Source: Streptomyces sp. GQFP
GTDB lineage: Bacteria; Actinomycetota; Actinomycetes; Streptomycetales; Streptomycetaceae
Direction of reading: 5' to 3'
DNA: 64,000 bases
NCBI RefSeq assembly: GCF_021545335.1
Contig: NZ_CP089312.1
Location: 6,448,001-6,512,000 of the forward strand
Shown here one piece after another: positions 43,303 to 52,178 of the stretch. The position numbers and the translations under genes are program-made. The stretch's first letter is position 1. Every line of letters starts with the position of its first letter. The notes beneath the pieces were generated by a model. That model did not search any database, was not told the DNA's origin, and saw only the letters and a list, made by a program, of their open reading frames with translations.

Positions 43303-44937
43303 GTGAGTTCACTGACGGATGTGATTCCGGCGCCGGGCGGCGTCGTCGCCGGTGCCGGTGAGGTACGACTGACAGCGCGCTCCCAGCTGTACGCCGGCGA
43401 CGGGGTGGAGGGCGTCGGCCACTGGTTGCGCACCGCCCTCTGGCAGGCCACCGGTCTGCCGCTGAGGGAGGGTCGGGAACTCGACGACACCGACGAGGAC
43501 GGCATCGGGCTCCAACTCGACCCCGAACTCGGCCCCGAGGAGTACCGCCTCGTCAGCGACGCGACCGGCGTCCTCATCGAGGGCGGCAGCGCGGCCGGTG
43601 TCTTCTGGGGCGCCCAGACACTGCGTCAACTGCTCGGCCCCGACGCGTACCGAAAGGCCCCACTGGGCCTCGACCGCACCTGGGCCGTGCCGCACGTGAC
43701 CATCGAGGACACCCCCCGCTTCCGCTGGCGCGGCCTCATGCTCGACGTGGCCCGGCACTTCATGCCCAAGGAAGGCGTCCTGCGCTACCTCGACCTGATG
43801 GCGGCGCACAAACTCAACGTCTTCCACTTCCACCTGACGGACGACCAGGGCTGGCGCGTCGAGATCAAGCGGTACCCGAAGCTGACGGAGGTCGGCTCCT
43901 GGCGGGCCCGGACGAAATTCGGCCACCGTGCCTCACCGCTGTGGGAGGAGAAGCCGCACGGGGGCTTCTACACCCAGGACGACATCCGCGAGATCGTCGC
44001 CTACGCCGCCGAGCGGCATATCACCGTCGTCCCCGAAATCGACGTACCGGGGCACTCGCAGGCCGCGATCGCCGCGTATCCGGAACTCGGCAACACCGAT
44101 GTCATCGACACCACCACCCTCTCCGTCTGGGACACCTGGGGCATCAACAAGAACGTACTCGCACCCACTGACAACACCCTGCGCTTCTTCGAGGGCGTCT
44201 TCGAGGAACTCCTCGACCTGTTCCCCGGGGAGTTCATCCACGTCGGCGGCGACGAGTGCGCGAAGGACCAGTGGCGGGAGTCGCCCACCGCGCAGGCCCG
44301 AATCGAGGAACTCGGGCTCGGCGACGAGGACGGGCTCCAGTCCTGGTTCATCCGGCACTTCGACACCTGGCTGACCGCGCGCGGGCGTCGGCTCATCGGC
44401 TGGGACGAGATCCTGGAGGGCGGCCTCGCACCGGGGGCCGCCGTCTCCTCCTGGCGCGGTTACGCGGGCGGCATCACGGCCGCGCGCGCGGGTCACGACG
44501 TCGTCATGTGCCCCGAGCAGCAGGTGTACTTGGACCACCGTCAGCACGACGGCGCCGACGAACCCGTCCCCATCGGGTACGTCCGCACCCTTGAGGATGT
44601 CTTCCGCTTCGAGCCGGTTCCACCGGAGTTGGGCCCCGAGGAGGCGCGGCACGTCCTCGGTACCCAGGCCAACCTGTGGACCGAGGTGATGGAGGACACC
44701 GGGCGCGTCGACTACCAGGCATTCCCGCGCCTGGTCGCGTTCGCCGAGGTCGCCTGGAGTGCTCTTCCCGCGCCCGCTGAACGGGACTTCGCCGACTTCG
44801 AACGTCGGATGACCGCCCATTACGGGCGACTTGACGCCCTGGGCGTCGGCTATCGGCCACCCGCGGGACCGCATCCGTGGCAGCGACGGCCGGGAGTGCC
44901 CGGACGTCCGATCGAGGGGACGCCCCCCAAGGGGTGA
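43303..44937 (+). CDS. Beta-N-acetylhexosaminidase, GH20
   Basis: 544 aa. An N-terminal GH20b-like domain precedes the barrel: RFRWRGLMLDVARHFMPKEG, HFHLTDDQGWRVEIKRYPKL and the catalytic pair in FIHVGGDECAKDQW (Asp about 317, Glu about 318). No signal peptide, so it should act on imported chitobiose or chito-oligosaccharides inside the cell, releasing GlcNAc. The GTG start is seven bases after the permease stop; it is the last gene of the operon. Confidence 0.92.
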   Translation: MSSLTDVIPAPGGVVAGAGEVRLTARSQLYAGDGVEGVGHWLRTALWQATGLPLREGRELDDTDEDGIGLQLDPELGPEEYRLVSDATGVLIEGGSAAGVFWGAQTLRQLLGPDAYRKAPLGLDRTWAVPHVTIEDTPRFRWRGLMLDVARHFMPKEGVLRYLDLMAAHKLNVFHFHLTDDQGWRVEIKRYPKLTEVGSWRARTKFGHRASPLWEEKPHGGFYTQDDIREIVAYAAERHITVVPEIDVPGHSQAAIAAYPELGNTDVIDTTTLSVWDTWGINKNVLAPTDNTLRFFEGVFEELLDLFPGEFIHVGGDECAKDQWRESPTAQARIEELGLGDEDGLQSWFIRHFDTWLTARGRRLIGWDEILEGGLAPGAAVSSWRGYAGGITAARAGHDVVMCPEQQVYLDHRQHDGADEPVPIGYVRTLEDVFRFEPVPPELGPEEARHVLGTQANLWTEVMEDTGRVDYQAFPRLVAFAEVAWSALPAPAERDFADFERRMTAHYGRLDALGVGYRPPAGPHPWQRRPGVPGRPIEGTPPKG

Positions 44938-44995
44938 GTTTCCACGGGCCCAAGGCCCCAAGGCCCATAGGCCCATAGGAAAAAGCTCACAACAG

Positions 44996-45029
44996 TCGCC
45001 GACCAGTTCCAATCGGAACCGGTCGGCGA
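44996..45029 (+). terminator. Terminator after the hexosaminidase
   Basis: 15-bp stem TCGCCGACCAGTTCC / GGAACCGGTCGGCGA, one mismatch, loop AATC. Just before it, AAGGCCC and AGGCCCATAGGCCCATAGG form a short tandem repeat. The rest of the 263-bp gap shows nothing further. Confidence 0.7.
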
Positions 45030-45200
45030 TCTCGTACGAAAACGGACCATCCCGCTGGTGAGACGGGCGAATGCCTCCTAGCGGACCCCTGCGTTCGGGT
45101 CTCGCGAGAATGTGCCAGAGTTGCCACGTCCGCCCTGTCAGCACGTACCGTACGGCAACACAGGTGGGACCAGGTGGGGCAGCGGGAAGGGGCAGCCGGT

Positions 45201-46094
45201 TTGACCACGCACGCACCGCAGGCGGCGCAGGCCGTGACGCTGCCCGCCTCGCTGGACGAGGCCGTCGCGGCGCTCGCCGCCATGCCGGCCGCCGTCCCCG
45301 TGGCGGGCGGCACCGACCTCATGGCCACCGTCAACTCCGGGCAGCTCAGGCCCGCCGCGCTCGTCGGCCTCGGCCGGATCAGCGAGATCCGCGGCTGGCA
45401 GTACCAGGACGGCCACGCCCTGCTGGGCGCCGGTCTGACCCACGCGCGGATGGGACGTCCCGACTTCGCCGCCCTCATCCCGGCCCTGGCCGCCTCCGCG
45501 CGCGCCGCGGGCCCGCCGCAGATCCGCAACGCGGGCACCCTGGGCGGCAACATCGCCACGGCCGCCCCCACGGGGGACGCGCTTCCCGTGCTGGCAGCCC
45601 TGGAGGCGACGCTCATCATCGCGGGCCCCGGCGGCGCCCGCCGGGAGATCCCGGTGTCGCACCTGCTGGCCGGCGTGGAACTGCTGCGCGCCGGTGAACT
45701 CATCGGCTTCGTGCGCGTGCCCCTGCTGCACGCGCCCCAGGTCTTCCTGAAGGCCACCGGACGGACCGGCCCCGGGCGCGCCCTCGCGTCCGTCGCGCTC
45801 GTCCTCGACCCCGCCCGGCGTGGCGTCAGGTGCGCCGTCGGTGCCATAGCGCCGATGCCGCTGCGCCCCCTGGACGCCGAGCAGTGGGTCGCCCGGCTGA
45901 TCGACTGGGACAACAACCGCACGATCGTCCCGGAGGCACTGGGTGCCTTCGGGGAGTACGTCGCCGCGGCCTGCATCCCCGACCCGGTCCCGGACGCGGA
46001 CGGTTCCGTGCCATCGCTTCCGCCCGCCGTACTGCATCTGCGGCGCACCGTCGCCGCGCTGGCCCGACGAGCACTGGGGAGGGCACTTTCGTGA
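45201..46094 (+). CDS. XDH-like FAD-binding subunit (CoxM type)
   Basis: 297 aa from TTG 45201 with AAGGGG nine bases upstream; GTG 45174 is the alternative. FAD-binding motifs are present: VPVAGGTDLMATVNSGQLRP at the N-terminus and QIRNAGTLGGNIATAAPTGD. This is the medium subunit of molybdenum hydroxylases. The stop overlaps the FeS subunit start (GTGA). Together with the next two genes it forms a complete three-subunit set. Confidence 0.88.
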   Translation: MTTHAPQAAQAVTLPASLDEAVAALAAMPAAVPVAGGTDLMATVNSGQLRPAALVGLGRISEIRGWQYQDGHALLGAGLTHARMGRPDFAALIPALAASARAAGPPQIRNAGTLGGNIATAAPTGDALPVLAALEATLIIAGPGGARREIPVSHLLAGVELLRAGELIGFVRVPLLHAPQVFLKATGRTGPGRALASVALVLDPARRGVRCAVGAIAPMPLRPLDAEQWVARLIDWDNNRTIVPEALGAFGEYVAAACIPDPVPDADGSVPSLPPAVLHLRRTVAALARRALGRALS

Positions 46095-47782
46095 CCGACG
46101 ACCAGTACAGCGACGACCAGTACGGGGACGGGCGCGGGAATCAACAAGGGGCGCAGGGAGAGGGCGCGCCCCGGGGCGGGGGCCGCTGGGACCCGCTGCC
46201 CCAGGGCGACTACGACGACGGTGCCACCGCCTTCGTGAAGCTCCCCGAAGGGGGCATCGAGGCGCTCCTGGCCTCCGTGGACAGCCCGCTGGCCGCTCCC
46301 GGCCACGGATACGTGCCCCCACAGATAGAGACAGCGCCGGGCACCGGGGCCGAGGACGGCTCCTGGGGCGCGCCGCCCGCGCCCCCCGAGGGTGTCCAGT
46401 GGCCGGACCCGAACGCCGTGTCCCGGGAGTCCCCGCAGACCCAGCACGACGGGTTCACGTACGAGCAGAGCTCGACGGGGCAGTGGGCCTTCGAGCAGGG
46501 CACCGCCGCGCCGGAGGGCACGGGTCCCGGTGGGCCGGGCCGCGAGGTGACCGGTGAGTGGCGGATCCCCGTCGCCGGTGGTGACCTTCCGGACGAATCG
46601 GGCGAGTTCAGTGCATCCGCGTTGGTCGAGCAGTGGGGCGGCACGCCGCCGGCCACGCTCCCCGGCGGCGCGCCCGCGCCCTGGGCGACGGAGGGCGCGG
46701 GACAGACCTGGGCGCCCGGAGCCGAGTCGACGCGGGAGCGCGAGCCCGGTCCCGCGCCGGGCGCGGAGGCGACGTACGCGCCCGAATCCGTGCACGAAAC
46801 GGGCGGCGCCGGTCGCCCGGCCGTCGGGATCGGTCACCCGGCCGACGGCTCCGGTCGCACCGCTGTCGAAGCCGGTCACCCGGTCGCCGACGAGGACCGC
46901 ATCCCCGTCGAGATCACCCACGACCCCGCCGAGGGCCCTGAAGGCCCCGCAGAGGCCGTCACGGACCCCGACGCGACCTCCGGGCCGGAAGACGCGCCGG
47001 AGGCCGCTGAGGAGCCCGTGGAGGGCGAGCCCGACGCGGACACCGAGGCATCCGGTGCCGGCGCGACCGACGCGGAGCCCGACACCGACCCGGACGCGAC
47101 CGACGACGCCCCCGGAATGCCCGGCGAGGAACACCCCCTCGCCTCCTACGTCCTGCGCGTCAACGGCTCCGACCGGCCCGTCACCGACGCCTGGATCGGC
47201 GAGTCGCTGCTCTACGTACTGCGCGAGCGCCTCGGCCTCGCCGGCGCCAAGGACGGCTGCTCCCAGGGCGAGTGCGGCGCCTGCAACGTCCAGGTGGACG
47301 GACGGCTCGTCGCCTCCTGCCTGGTGCCCGCGGTCACCGCCGCAGGCAGCGAGGTGCGCACCGTGGAGGGCCTCGCCACCGACGGACAGCCCTCGGACGT
47401 CCAGCGTGCGCTCGCCAAATGCGGCGCGGTGCAGTGCGGTTTCTGTGTCCCCGGGATGGCGATGACCGTGCACGACCTCCTGGAGGGCAACCCCGCCCCG
47501 ACCGACCTGGAGACCCGCCAGGCCCTCTGCGGCAACCTGTGCCGCTGCTCCGGCTACCGGGGTGTCCTGGAGGCGGTCCGCGAGGTCGTCGCCGAACGCG
47601 AGGCGCACGCCGCCGACGCCGAGGCGGAGGACGGCGAGGCCCGCATCCCGCACCAGGCAGGACCGGGCGCGGGCGGGGTCAACCCCTCCGCGTTCGACGC
47701 GCCGGGCTTCGAGCCCGCCCGCAACCACGACTCGCACGCCCCGCACGACCAGACGTACGGCCAGGACGGAGGCCAGACGTGA
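46091..47782 (+). CDS. XDH-like 2Fe-2S subunit with a long acidic N-terminal extension
   Basis: 563 aa. Residues 1 to about 345 are low-complexity, rich in Gly, Pro, Asp, Glu and Ala (for example EPVEGEPDADTEASGAGATD), with no recognisable fold. The remaining part is a normal CoxS subunit: plant-type ferredoxin cluster (KDGCSQGECGACNVQVDGRL, later ASC) and the second cluster (CGAVQCGFCVPGMAM, CGNLCRCSGYRGV). Both sets of cluster cysteines are complete. Typical CoxS proteins are about 160 aa, so the extension is striking. GTGA overlaps link it to both neighbours. Confidence 0.85.
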   Translation: MTDDQYSDDQYGDGRGNQQGAQGEGAPRGGGRWDPLPQGDYDDGATAFVKLPEGGIEALLASVDSPLAAPGHGYVPPQIETAPGTGAEDGSWGAPPAPPEGVQWPDPNAVSRESPQTQHDGFTYEQSSTGQWAFEQGTAAPEGTGPGGPGREVTGEWRIPVAGGDLPDESGEFSASALVEQWGGTPPATLPGGAPAPWATEGAGQTWAPGAESTREREPGPAPGAEATYAPESVHETGGAGRPAVGIGHPADGSGRTAVEAGHPVADEDRIPVEITHDPAEGPEGPAEAVTDPDATSGPEDAPEAAEEPVEGEPDADTEASGAGATDAEPDTDPDATDDAPGMPGEEHPLASYVLRVNGSDRPVTDAWIGESLLYVLRERLGLAGAKDGCSQGECGACNVQVDGRLVASCLVPAVTAAGSEVRTVEGLATDGQPSDVQRALAKCGAVQCGFCVPGMAMTVHDLLEGNPAPTDLETRQALCGNLCRCSGYRGVLEAVREVVAEREAHAADAEAEDGEARIPHQAGPGAGGVNPSAFDAPGFEPARNHDSHAPHDQTYGQDGGQT

Positions 47783-50088
47783 GCAACGAAGCCGCCACCG
47801 CGACCACGGCCGCGGAGGCCGCCCCCGACGCGGAGGCGCTCCCGCACGGCCTCGGCGTGTCGCTGCCGGCCGCCGACGCGCGCGCGAAGACCGAGGGCAC
47901 GTTCCCCTACGCGGCCGACCTGTGGGCCGAGGGCCTGCTGTGGGCCGCCGTACTGCGCTCACCGCACCCGCACGCGCGCATCCTCTCCATCGATACCACC
48001 CACGCGCGGGACATGCCCGGCGTACGGGCCGTCGTCACGCACGAGGACGTGCCGGGCGCCGAACTGCACGGCCGGGGCAGAGCAGACCGCCCGATGTTCG
48101 CCTCCGAGGTCGTACGCCACCACGGGGAGCCCATCGCCGCCGTCGCCGCCGACCACCCCGACACCGCGCGCATGGCCGCCGCGGCGATCATCGTCGAGTA
48201 CGAAGTACTCGACCCGGTGACCGACCCCGAGCAGGCCTTCGAGGCCGAACCGCTGCACCCCGACGGCAACCTGATCCGGCACATCCCGCTGCGCCACGGC
48301 GACCCGGACGCGGCCGGCGAGATCGTCGTCGAGGGCCTCTACCGGATCGGCCGCCAGGACCCCGCCCCCATCGGCGCGGAGGCGGGCCTCGCGGTACCGC
48401 GTCCCGACGGCGGCGTGGAGCTGTACCTGGCCTCGACGGACCCCCACGGGGACCGCGACGCCGCCGCCGCCTGCTACGGCCTGGAACCGGAGCGCGTGAA
48501 GGTGGTCGTCACGGGAGTCCCCGGCGCCACCGCCGACCGCGAGGACCAGGGCTTCCAACTCCCGCTCGGCCTGCTGGCGCTGAAGACCGGCTGCCCGGTG
48601 AAACTGACGGCGACCCGCGAGGAATCCTTCCTGGGCCACGTCCACAGACACCCCACCCTCCTCCGCTACCGCCACCACGCGGACACCGACGGCAAGCTGG
48701 TCAAGGTCGAGGCACAGATCCTGCTAGACGCGGGTGCGTACGCAGACACGTCCTCCGAGGCCCTCGCGGCGGCAGTCTCCTTCGCCTGCGGCCCGTACGT
48801 CGTCCCCAACGCCTTCATCGAGGGCTGGGCCGTCCGCACCAACAACCCCCCCTCGGGCCATGTCCGCGGTGAGGGCGCGATGCAGGTCTGCGCGGCCTAC
48901 GAGGCCCAGATGGACAAGCTCGCGAAGAAGCTCGGCGTCGACCCGGCGGAGCTGCGCCTGCGCAACGCGATGGCCACGGGCGACGTACTCCCGACCGGCC
49001 AATCGGTCACCTGCCCGGCCCCGGTGGCCGAACTCCTCCAGGCGGTACGGGACTTCCCGCTCCCCGCGCTCCCCAAGGACACCCCCGAGGACGAGTGGCT
49101 GCTCCCGGGCGGCCCCGAGGGCGCGGGCGAGCCCGGCGCCGTCCGCCGTGGCGTGGGCTACGGCCTGGGCATGGTCCACATGCTCGGCGCCGAGGGCGCG
49201 GACGAGGTCTCGACGGCCACCGTCAAGGTCCACGACGGCATCGCCACGGTCCTGTGCGCGGCGGTGGAAACAGGCCAGGGCTTCACCACCCTGGCCCGCC
49301 AGATCGTCCAGGAGACGCTAGGCATCGACGAGGTTCACGTAGCTCCCGTCGACACCGACCAGCCCCCGGCCGGCCCGGGCGCGCGGGGCCGCCACACCTG
49401 GGTGTCGGGCGGCGCGGTGGAGAGGGCGGCAAAAATGGTCCGCACCCAGCTCCTCCAGCCCCTGGCCCACAAGTTCGGCATGTCCACGGAACTACTGCAG
49501 ATCACCGACGGCAAGATCACGTCGTACGACGGTGTCCTGTCGACCACGGTCACGGAGGCGATGGACGGCAAGGAACTGTGGGCGACGGCACAGTGCCGCC
49601 CGCACCCCACGGAGCCGCTCGACGAGGCAGGCCAGGGCGACGCGTTCGTGGGGTTGGCGTTCTGCGCGATCCGCGCGGTGGTGGACGTGGACATCGAGCT
49701 GGGCTCGGTACGGGTGGTGGAAGTGGCGCTGGCCCAGGACGTGGGCCGAGTCCTGAACCCGGCGCAACTGGAGGCTCGTATCGAGGCGGGCGTCACCCAG
49801 GGCGTGGGCATCGCCCTGACCGAAAACCTGCGCTCCGCGCGCGGGCTGATCCGCCACCCCGACCTCACGGGCTACGCCCTCCCGACGGCCCTGGACGCCC
49901 CCGACATCCGCATCGTGAAACTCGTCGAGGAACGTGACGTGGTCGCCCCCTTCGGCGCGAAGGCGGCGAGCGCGGTACCGGTGGTGACGTCCCCGGCGGC
50001 CATCGCCTCGGCGGTACGCGCGGCGACGGGTCGCCCGGTGAACCGCCTGCCGATCCGCCCGCAGGCGGCGGTGGTGACGGCGACATGA
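47779..50088 (+). CDS. XDH-like molybdopterin-binding subunit with divergent active site
   Basis: 769 aa. The overall fold is recognisable (AKTEGTFPYAADLWAEGLLW, AAVLRSPHPHARILSIDT, GEPIAAVAADHPDTARMAAA, VRGEGAMQVCAAYEAQMDKL). The Gly-rich GGGFGGK segment reads GVPGATADRED here, and the catalytic-Glu motif GxGE near the C-terminus reads APFGAKAASAVPV. The expected base Glu is therefore missing. The protein may act on an unusual substrate or be inactive. It is coupled to the FeS subunit by GTGA and to a 41-aa membrane peptide by ATGA. Confidence 0.8.
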   Translation: MSNEAATATTAAEAAPDAEALPHGLGVSLPAADARAKTEGTFPYAADLWAEGLLWAAVLRSPHPHARILSIDTTHARDMPGVRAVVTHEDVPGAELHGRGRADRPMFASEVVRHHGEPIAAVAADHPDTARMAAAAIIVEYEVLDPVTDPEQAFEAEPLHPDGNLIRHIPLRHGDPDAAGEIVVEGLYRIGRQDPAPIGAEAGLAVPRPDGGVELYLASTDPHGDRDAAAACYGLEPERVKVVVTGVPGATADREDQGFQLPLGLLALKTGCPVKLTATREESFLGHVHRHPTLLRYRHHADTDGKLVKVEAQILLDAGAYADTSSEALAAAVSFACGPYVVPNAFIEGWAVRTNNPPSGHVRGEGAMQVCAAYEAQMDKLAKKLGVDPAELRLRNAMATGDVLPTGQSVTCPAPVAELLQAVRDFPLPALPKDTPEDEWLLPGGPEGAGEPGAVRRGVGYGLGMVHMLGAEGADEVSTATVKVHDGIATVLCAAVETGQGFTTLARQIVQETLGIDEVHVAPVDTDQPPAGPGARGRHTWVSGGAVERAAKMVRTQLLQPLAHKFGMSTELLQITDGKITSYDGVLSTTVTEAMDGKELWATAQCRPHPTEPLDEAGQGDAFVGLAFCAIRAVVDVDIELGSVRVVEVALAQDVGRVLNPAQLEARIEAGVTQGVGIALTENLRSARGLIRHPDLTGYALPTALDAPDIRIVKLVEERDVVAPFGAKAASAVPVVTSPAAIASAVRAATGRPVNRLPIRPQAAVVTAT

Positions 50089-50210
50089 CGCTGCCGGAGG
50101 AGGAGCCGCGATACGAACCGGGGCCGACGCCGGGCAAGATCCTGGCGTGGGTGCTGCTGTTCGTGGTGGCGGCGGTCGTGGTTGTCGCGGGTGGCGTGTA
50201 CTTCGGCTGA
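50085..50210 (+). CDS. 41-aa single-pass membrane peptide
   Basis: ATG 50085 overlaps the stop of the molybdopterin subunit gene (ATGA). The peptide has an acidic, Pro-rich N-terminus (MTLPEEEPRYEPGPTPGK) and one membrane helix (ILAWVLLFVVAAVVVVAGGV). Codon use is Streptomyces-like. It could anchor the XDH-like complex or be a general small membrane protein. Confidence 0.65.
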   Translation: MTLPEEEPRYEPGPTPGKILAWVLLFVVAAVVVVAGGVYFG

Positions 50211-50358
50211 GGGCAGTCGGGTTGGGCTCCGCCGCAGGTCAGGGCCCGTTGTCAGTGGTGCCGCGTAGTGTTCTGCTCAGTGGGAGGGCCTGCCGGGCGG
50301 CGGTCGTTTTTCGACGTTGCGCCCGGGGGACTGCGAACAACCATGCGCGGGGGAAACC

Positions 50359-51228
50359 ATGAGCACGACGATCACGCTGACCAGGGGCGAGCTGCTGACG
50401 CGTGTGGGACTGCCGGGCGGCAGGGGCCGGTTGAGGTTCGGCGCACTGCGCACCGGTGTCGTACGGACGATGGTGAACCCGACGGGGGAGGCACCCGCGG
50501 GATCATGCGTGCCCAACCGGCGCGCCCCGCTGGACCGGCGCGCGCCGGCCTCCTCGCTGGAGGTGCTGCTGCGGTTCGCGGCGGCGACGGAGGAGATGGC
50601 GGCCGCGCGAGGCCAACTGGCTTTCTCGGCAGGCCGGTTCGGTCCGATGACGGTGGCGGAGACCTCCCGGCACCTGCTGACGGTGTTCGCACAGGGCCCC
50701 AACAGTGATGTGCTGCCGTACTGGAAGATGGCCGCCCTGATCCGCCCGCTGGCCAGGTTCGCGGCCCCCGGTGCGGAGTCGGGCCTCGCCCTGGACCTGC
50801 CCGCGAGGCTCCTGGAGCAGGAGTTCGGCCACGGCAGGGTGGCACGCTTCGAGGACGTCGACTTCCCGGCCCCGCTCACTCACGAGCCGACCCGCCGCTT
50901 CCTGACCGGCACGGGCCTCCCGGAGGACGACGGCCACTTCCAGCTGGACACGGAGATACCGCTGCCGACGCTGGCGGAGTACTGCGCGGAGGAGGACACG
51001 GCAACGGAACTCCCGCAGGGGGTGGCCGACTTGATCCGCCTGGGCTGCCTGACGGAGGGCAACAGCCTGGTCCTGGACGGCAGAACGGGCACGATCTTCG
51101 TCTGGAACGAGCCCGAGGCAACCCTGCACCGCTTGAACACGGACGTCTCGACGCTGGCCTTCACGCTGTGGCTGCTGCGGCGGGCGAAGACGATCGACTT
51201 CGAGGCGGAGGCGGGCAAGGTGCGCTGA
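50359..51228 (+). CDS. SUKH-4-like protein
   Basis: 289 aa from ATG 50359 after a G-rich RBS. The C-terminal half matches the SUKH-4 pattern (THEPTRRFLTGTGLPEDDGH, then LIRLGCLTEGNSLVLDGRTG, IFVWNEPEATLHRLNTDVST). The N-terminal half (ELLTRVGLPGGRGRLRFG) is Ala/Arg-rich and unassigned. SUKH-4 proteins in Streptomyces are often immunity-like or developmental proteins; no toxin partner is adjacent. Confidence 0.65.
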   Translation: MSTTITLTRGELLTRVGLPGGRGRLRFGALRTGVVRTMVNPTGEAPAGSCVPNRRAPLDRRAPASSLEVLLRFAAATEEMAAARGQLAFSAGRFGPMTVAETSRHLLTVFAQGPNSDVLPYWKMAALIRPLARFAAPGAESGLALDLPARLLEQEFGHGRVARFEDVDFPAPLTHEPTRRFLTGTGLPEDDGHFQLDTEIPLPTLAEYCAEEDTATELPQGVADLIRLGCLTEGNSLVLDGRTGTIFVWNEPEATLHRLNTDVSTLAFTLWLLRRAKTIDFEAEAGKVR

Positions 51229-51254
51229 GCGAGAGGCAGTTGGGCCCAGTCGGG

Positions 51255-51788
51255 TCAGTCGGGTTTCCGGACGGGAGCACTGCCACGCCCGTGCTCCCGA
51301 CCGCTCAGCTCGGCGTCGAGCGTCTCCTGAGCCACGCGCATGGCCTCGGCGTACACGGGTTCCTGCAGCCGCTTCCACATCTCGTCCTCAGGGACGTCCT
51401 CGACGTGACTGACCACCCACCAGATATTGCCGAAGGGGTCTTTGATCCGCCCTCCACGCTGCCCGAAGGCGTCGTCCGCCACAGCGGTGACGACCTGGCT
51501 GCCGGCTGCGACGGCTCGCGAGAACACCTGATCCGCGTCGGCGACGAACACACGCAGCAGACTCGGCATGACGGGCCAGTCCGCACGCCGGTCGAAGGCC
51601 AGCACGACGGTGTCGCCGACGCGGATCTCACCGTGCCCGATCAAGCCGTCGTCGGTCTGTACCCGCCCGAGTTCCTCGCCGTCGAACGCCTGGGCGACGA
51701 AGTCGAGGAAGGCCCCCGTGTCGTCGGTGACGACCCAGGGCGCGACGGTGGTGTAGCCCTCTGGCGTGGTGTTGCTCTGTTTGGACAT
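51255..51788 (-). CDS. VOC (glyoxalase/PhnB-like) protein
   Basis: 177 aa. A single VOC-fold domain covers residues 10-130: TTVAPWVVTDDTGAFLDFVA, HGEIRVGDTVVLAFDRR, RGGRIKDPFGNIWWVVSHVE. The C-terminal 45 residues are helical and charged. RBS AAAGGGA precedes ATG 51788. Substrate unknown; similar proteins act in resistance or small-molecule modification. Confidence 0.85.
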   Translation of the reverse strand: MSKQSNTTPEGYTTVAPWVVTDDTGAFLDFVAQAFDGEELGRVQTDDGLIGHGEIRVGDTVVLAFDRRADWPVMPSLLRVFVADADQVFSRAVAAGSQVVTAVADDAFGQRGGRIKDPFGNIWWVVSHVEDVPEDEMWKRLQEPVYAEAMRVAQETLDAELSGREHGRGSAPVRKPD

Positions 51789-51884
51789 CGCGGTCCCTTT
51801 CGCCGATGCCGGATGCTGACAGCGACGCTAGGCGAGATGTAGGTCTGCCTCTGACCTAGACGGAGGGCGAGCCGAGCTGAACGG

Positions 51885-51925
51885 CAGATGGGGTGGCCCT
51901 CTGCCTAGGAGGGCCACCCCATCTG
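51885..51925. terminator. Strong hairpin between the VOC gene and the integrated element
   Basis: 17-bp perfect stem CAGATGGGGTGGCCCTC / GAGGGCCACCCCATCTG with a 7-nt loop. It lies in the gap upstream of the VOC start and just outside the left attachment repeat, so it may belong to the original tRNA-Cys transcript end. Confidence 0.6.
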
Positions 51926-51945
51926 TGTGCCATGTTCGGGCTGTC

Positions 51946-51989
51946 TGAGGCCGTGGCGGGAATCGAACCCACGTAACTCGCTTTGCAGG
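51946..51989 (-). repeat. Left attachment repeat (partial tRNA-Cys 3' half)
   Basis: 44 bp identical to 56008-56051, covering the tRNA-Cys 3' half from the anticodon loop to the discriminator base. The tRNA 5' half is absent here, so this copy is not functional. Confidence 0.85.
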
Positions 51990-51998
51990 TTTGTTGGT

Positions 51999-52031
51999 GC
52001 TGGTCAGGGCATGATCCGGATGCGTTCACGG
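51999..52031. repeat. Imperfect repeat, copy 1
   Basis: GCTGGTCAGGGCATGATCCG and following bases match 53004-53036 (GCTGGTCAGGACGTGATCGG and on) at about 27 of 33 positions. It begins nine bases inside the left attachment repeat; an integrase arm site is possible. Confidence 0.5.
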
Positions 52032-52178
52032 GCGTTCATTCCCGTACGGGCGCTGCGCCGAGGGAAGCGGAGTGAACGGCCCTGAACGGCCGCGCACGGC
52101 GATGAATGAGACGGAAACTGAGACGGAGCGAGGTGGTGTCCTAGACGGCGCCTCGCCGAGAAGGGGTGCTCAAGGGAG

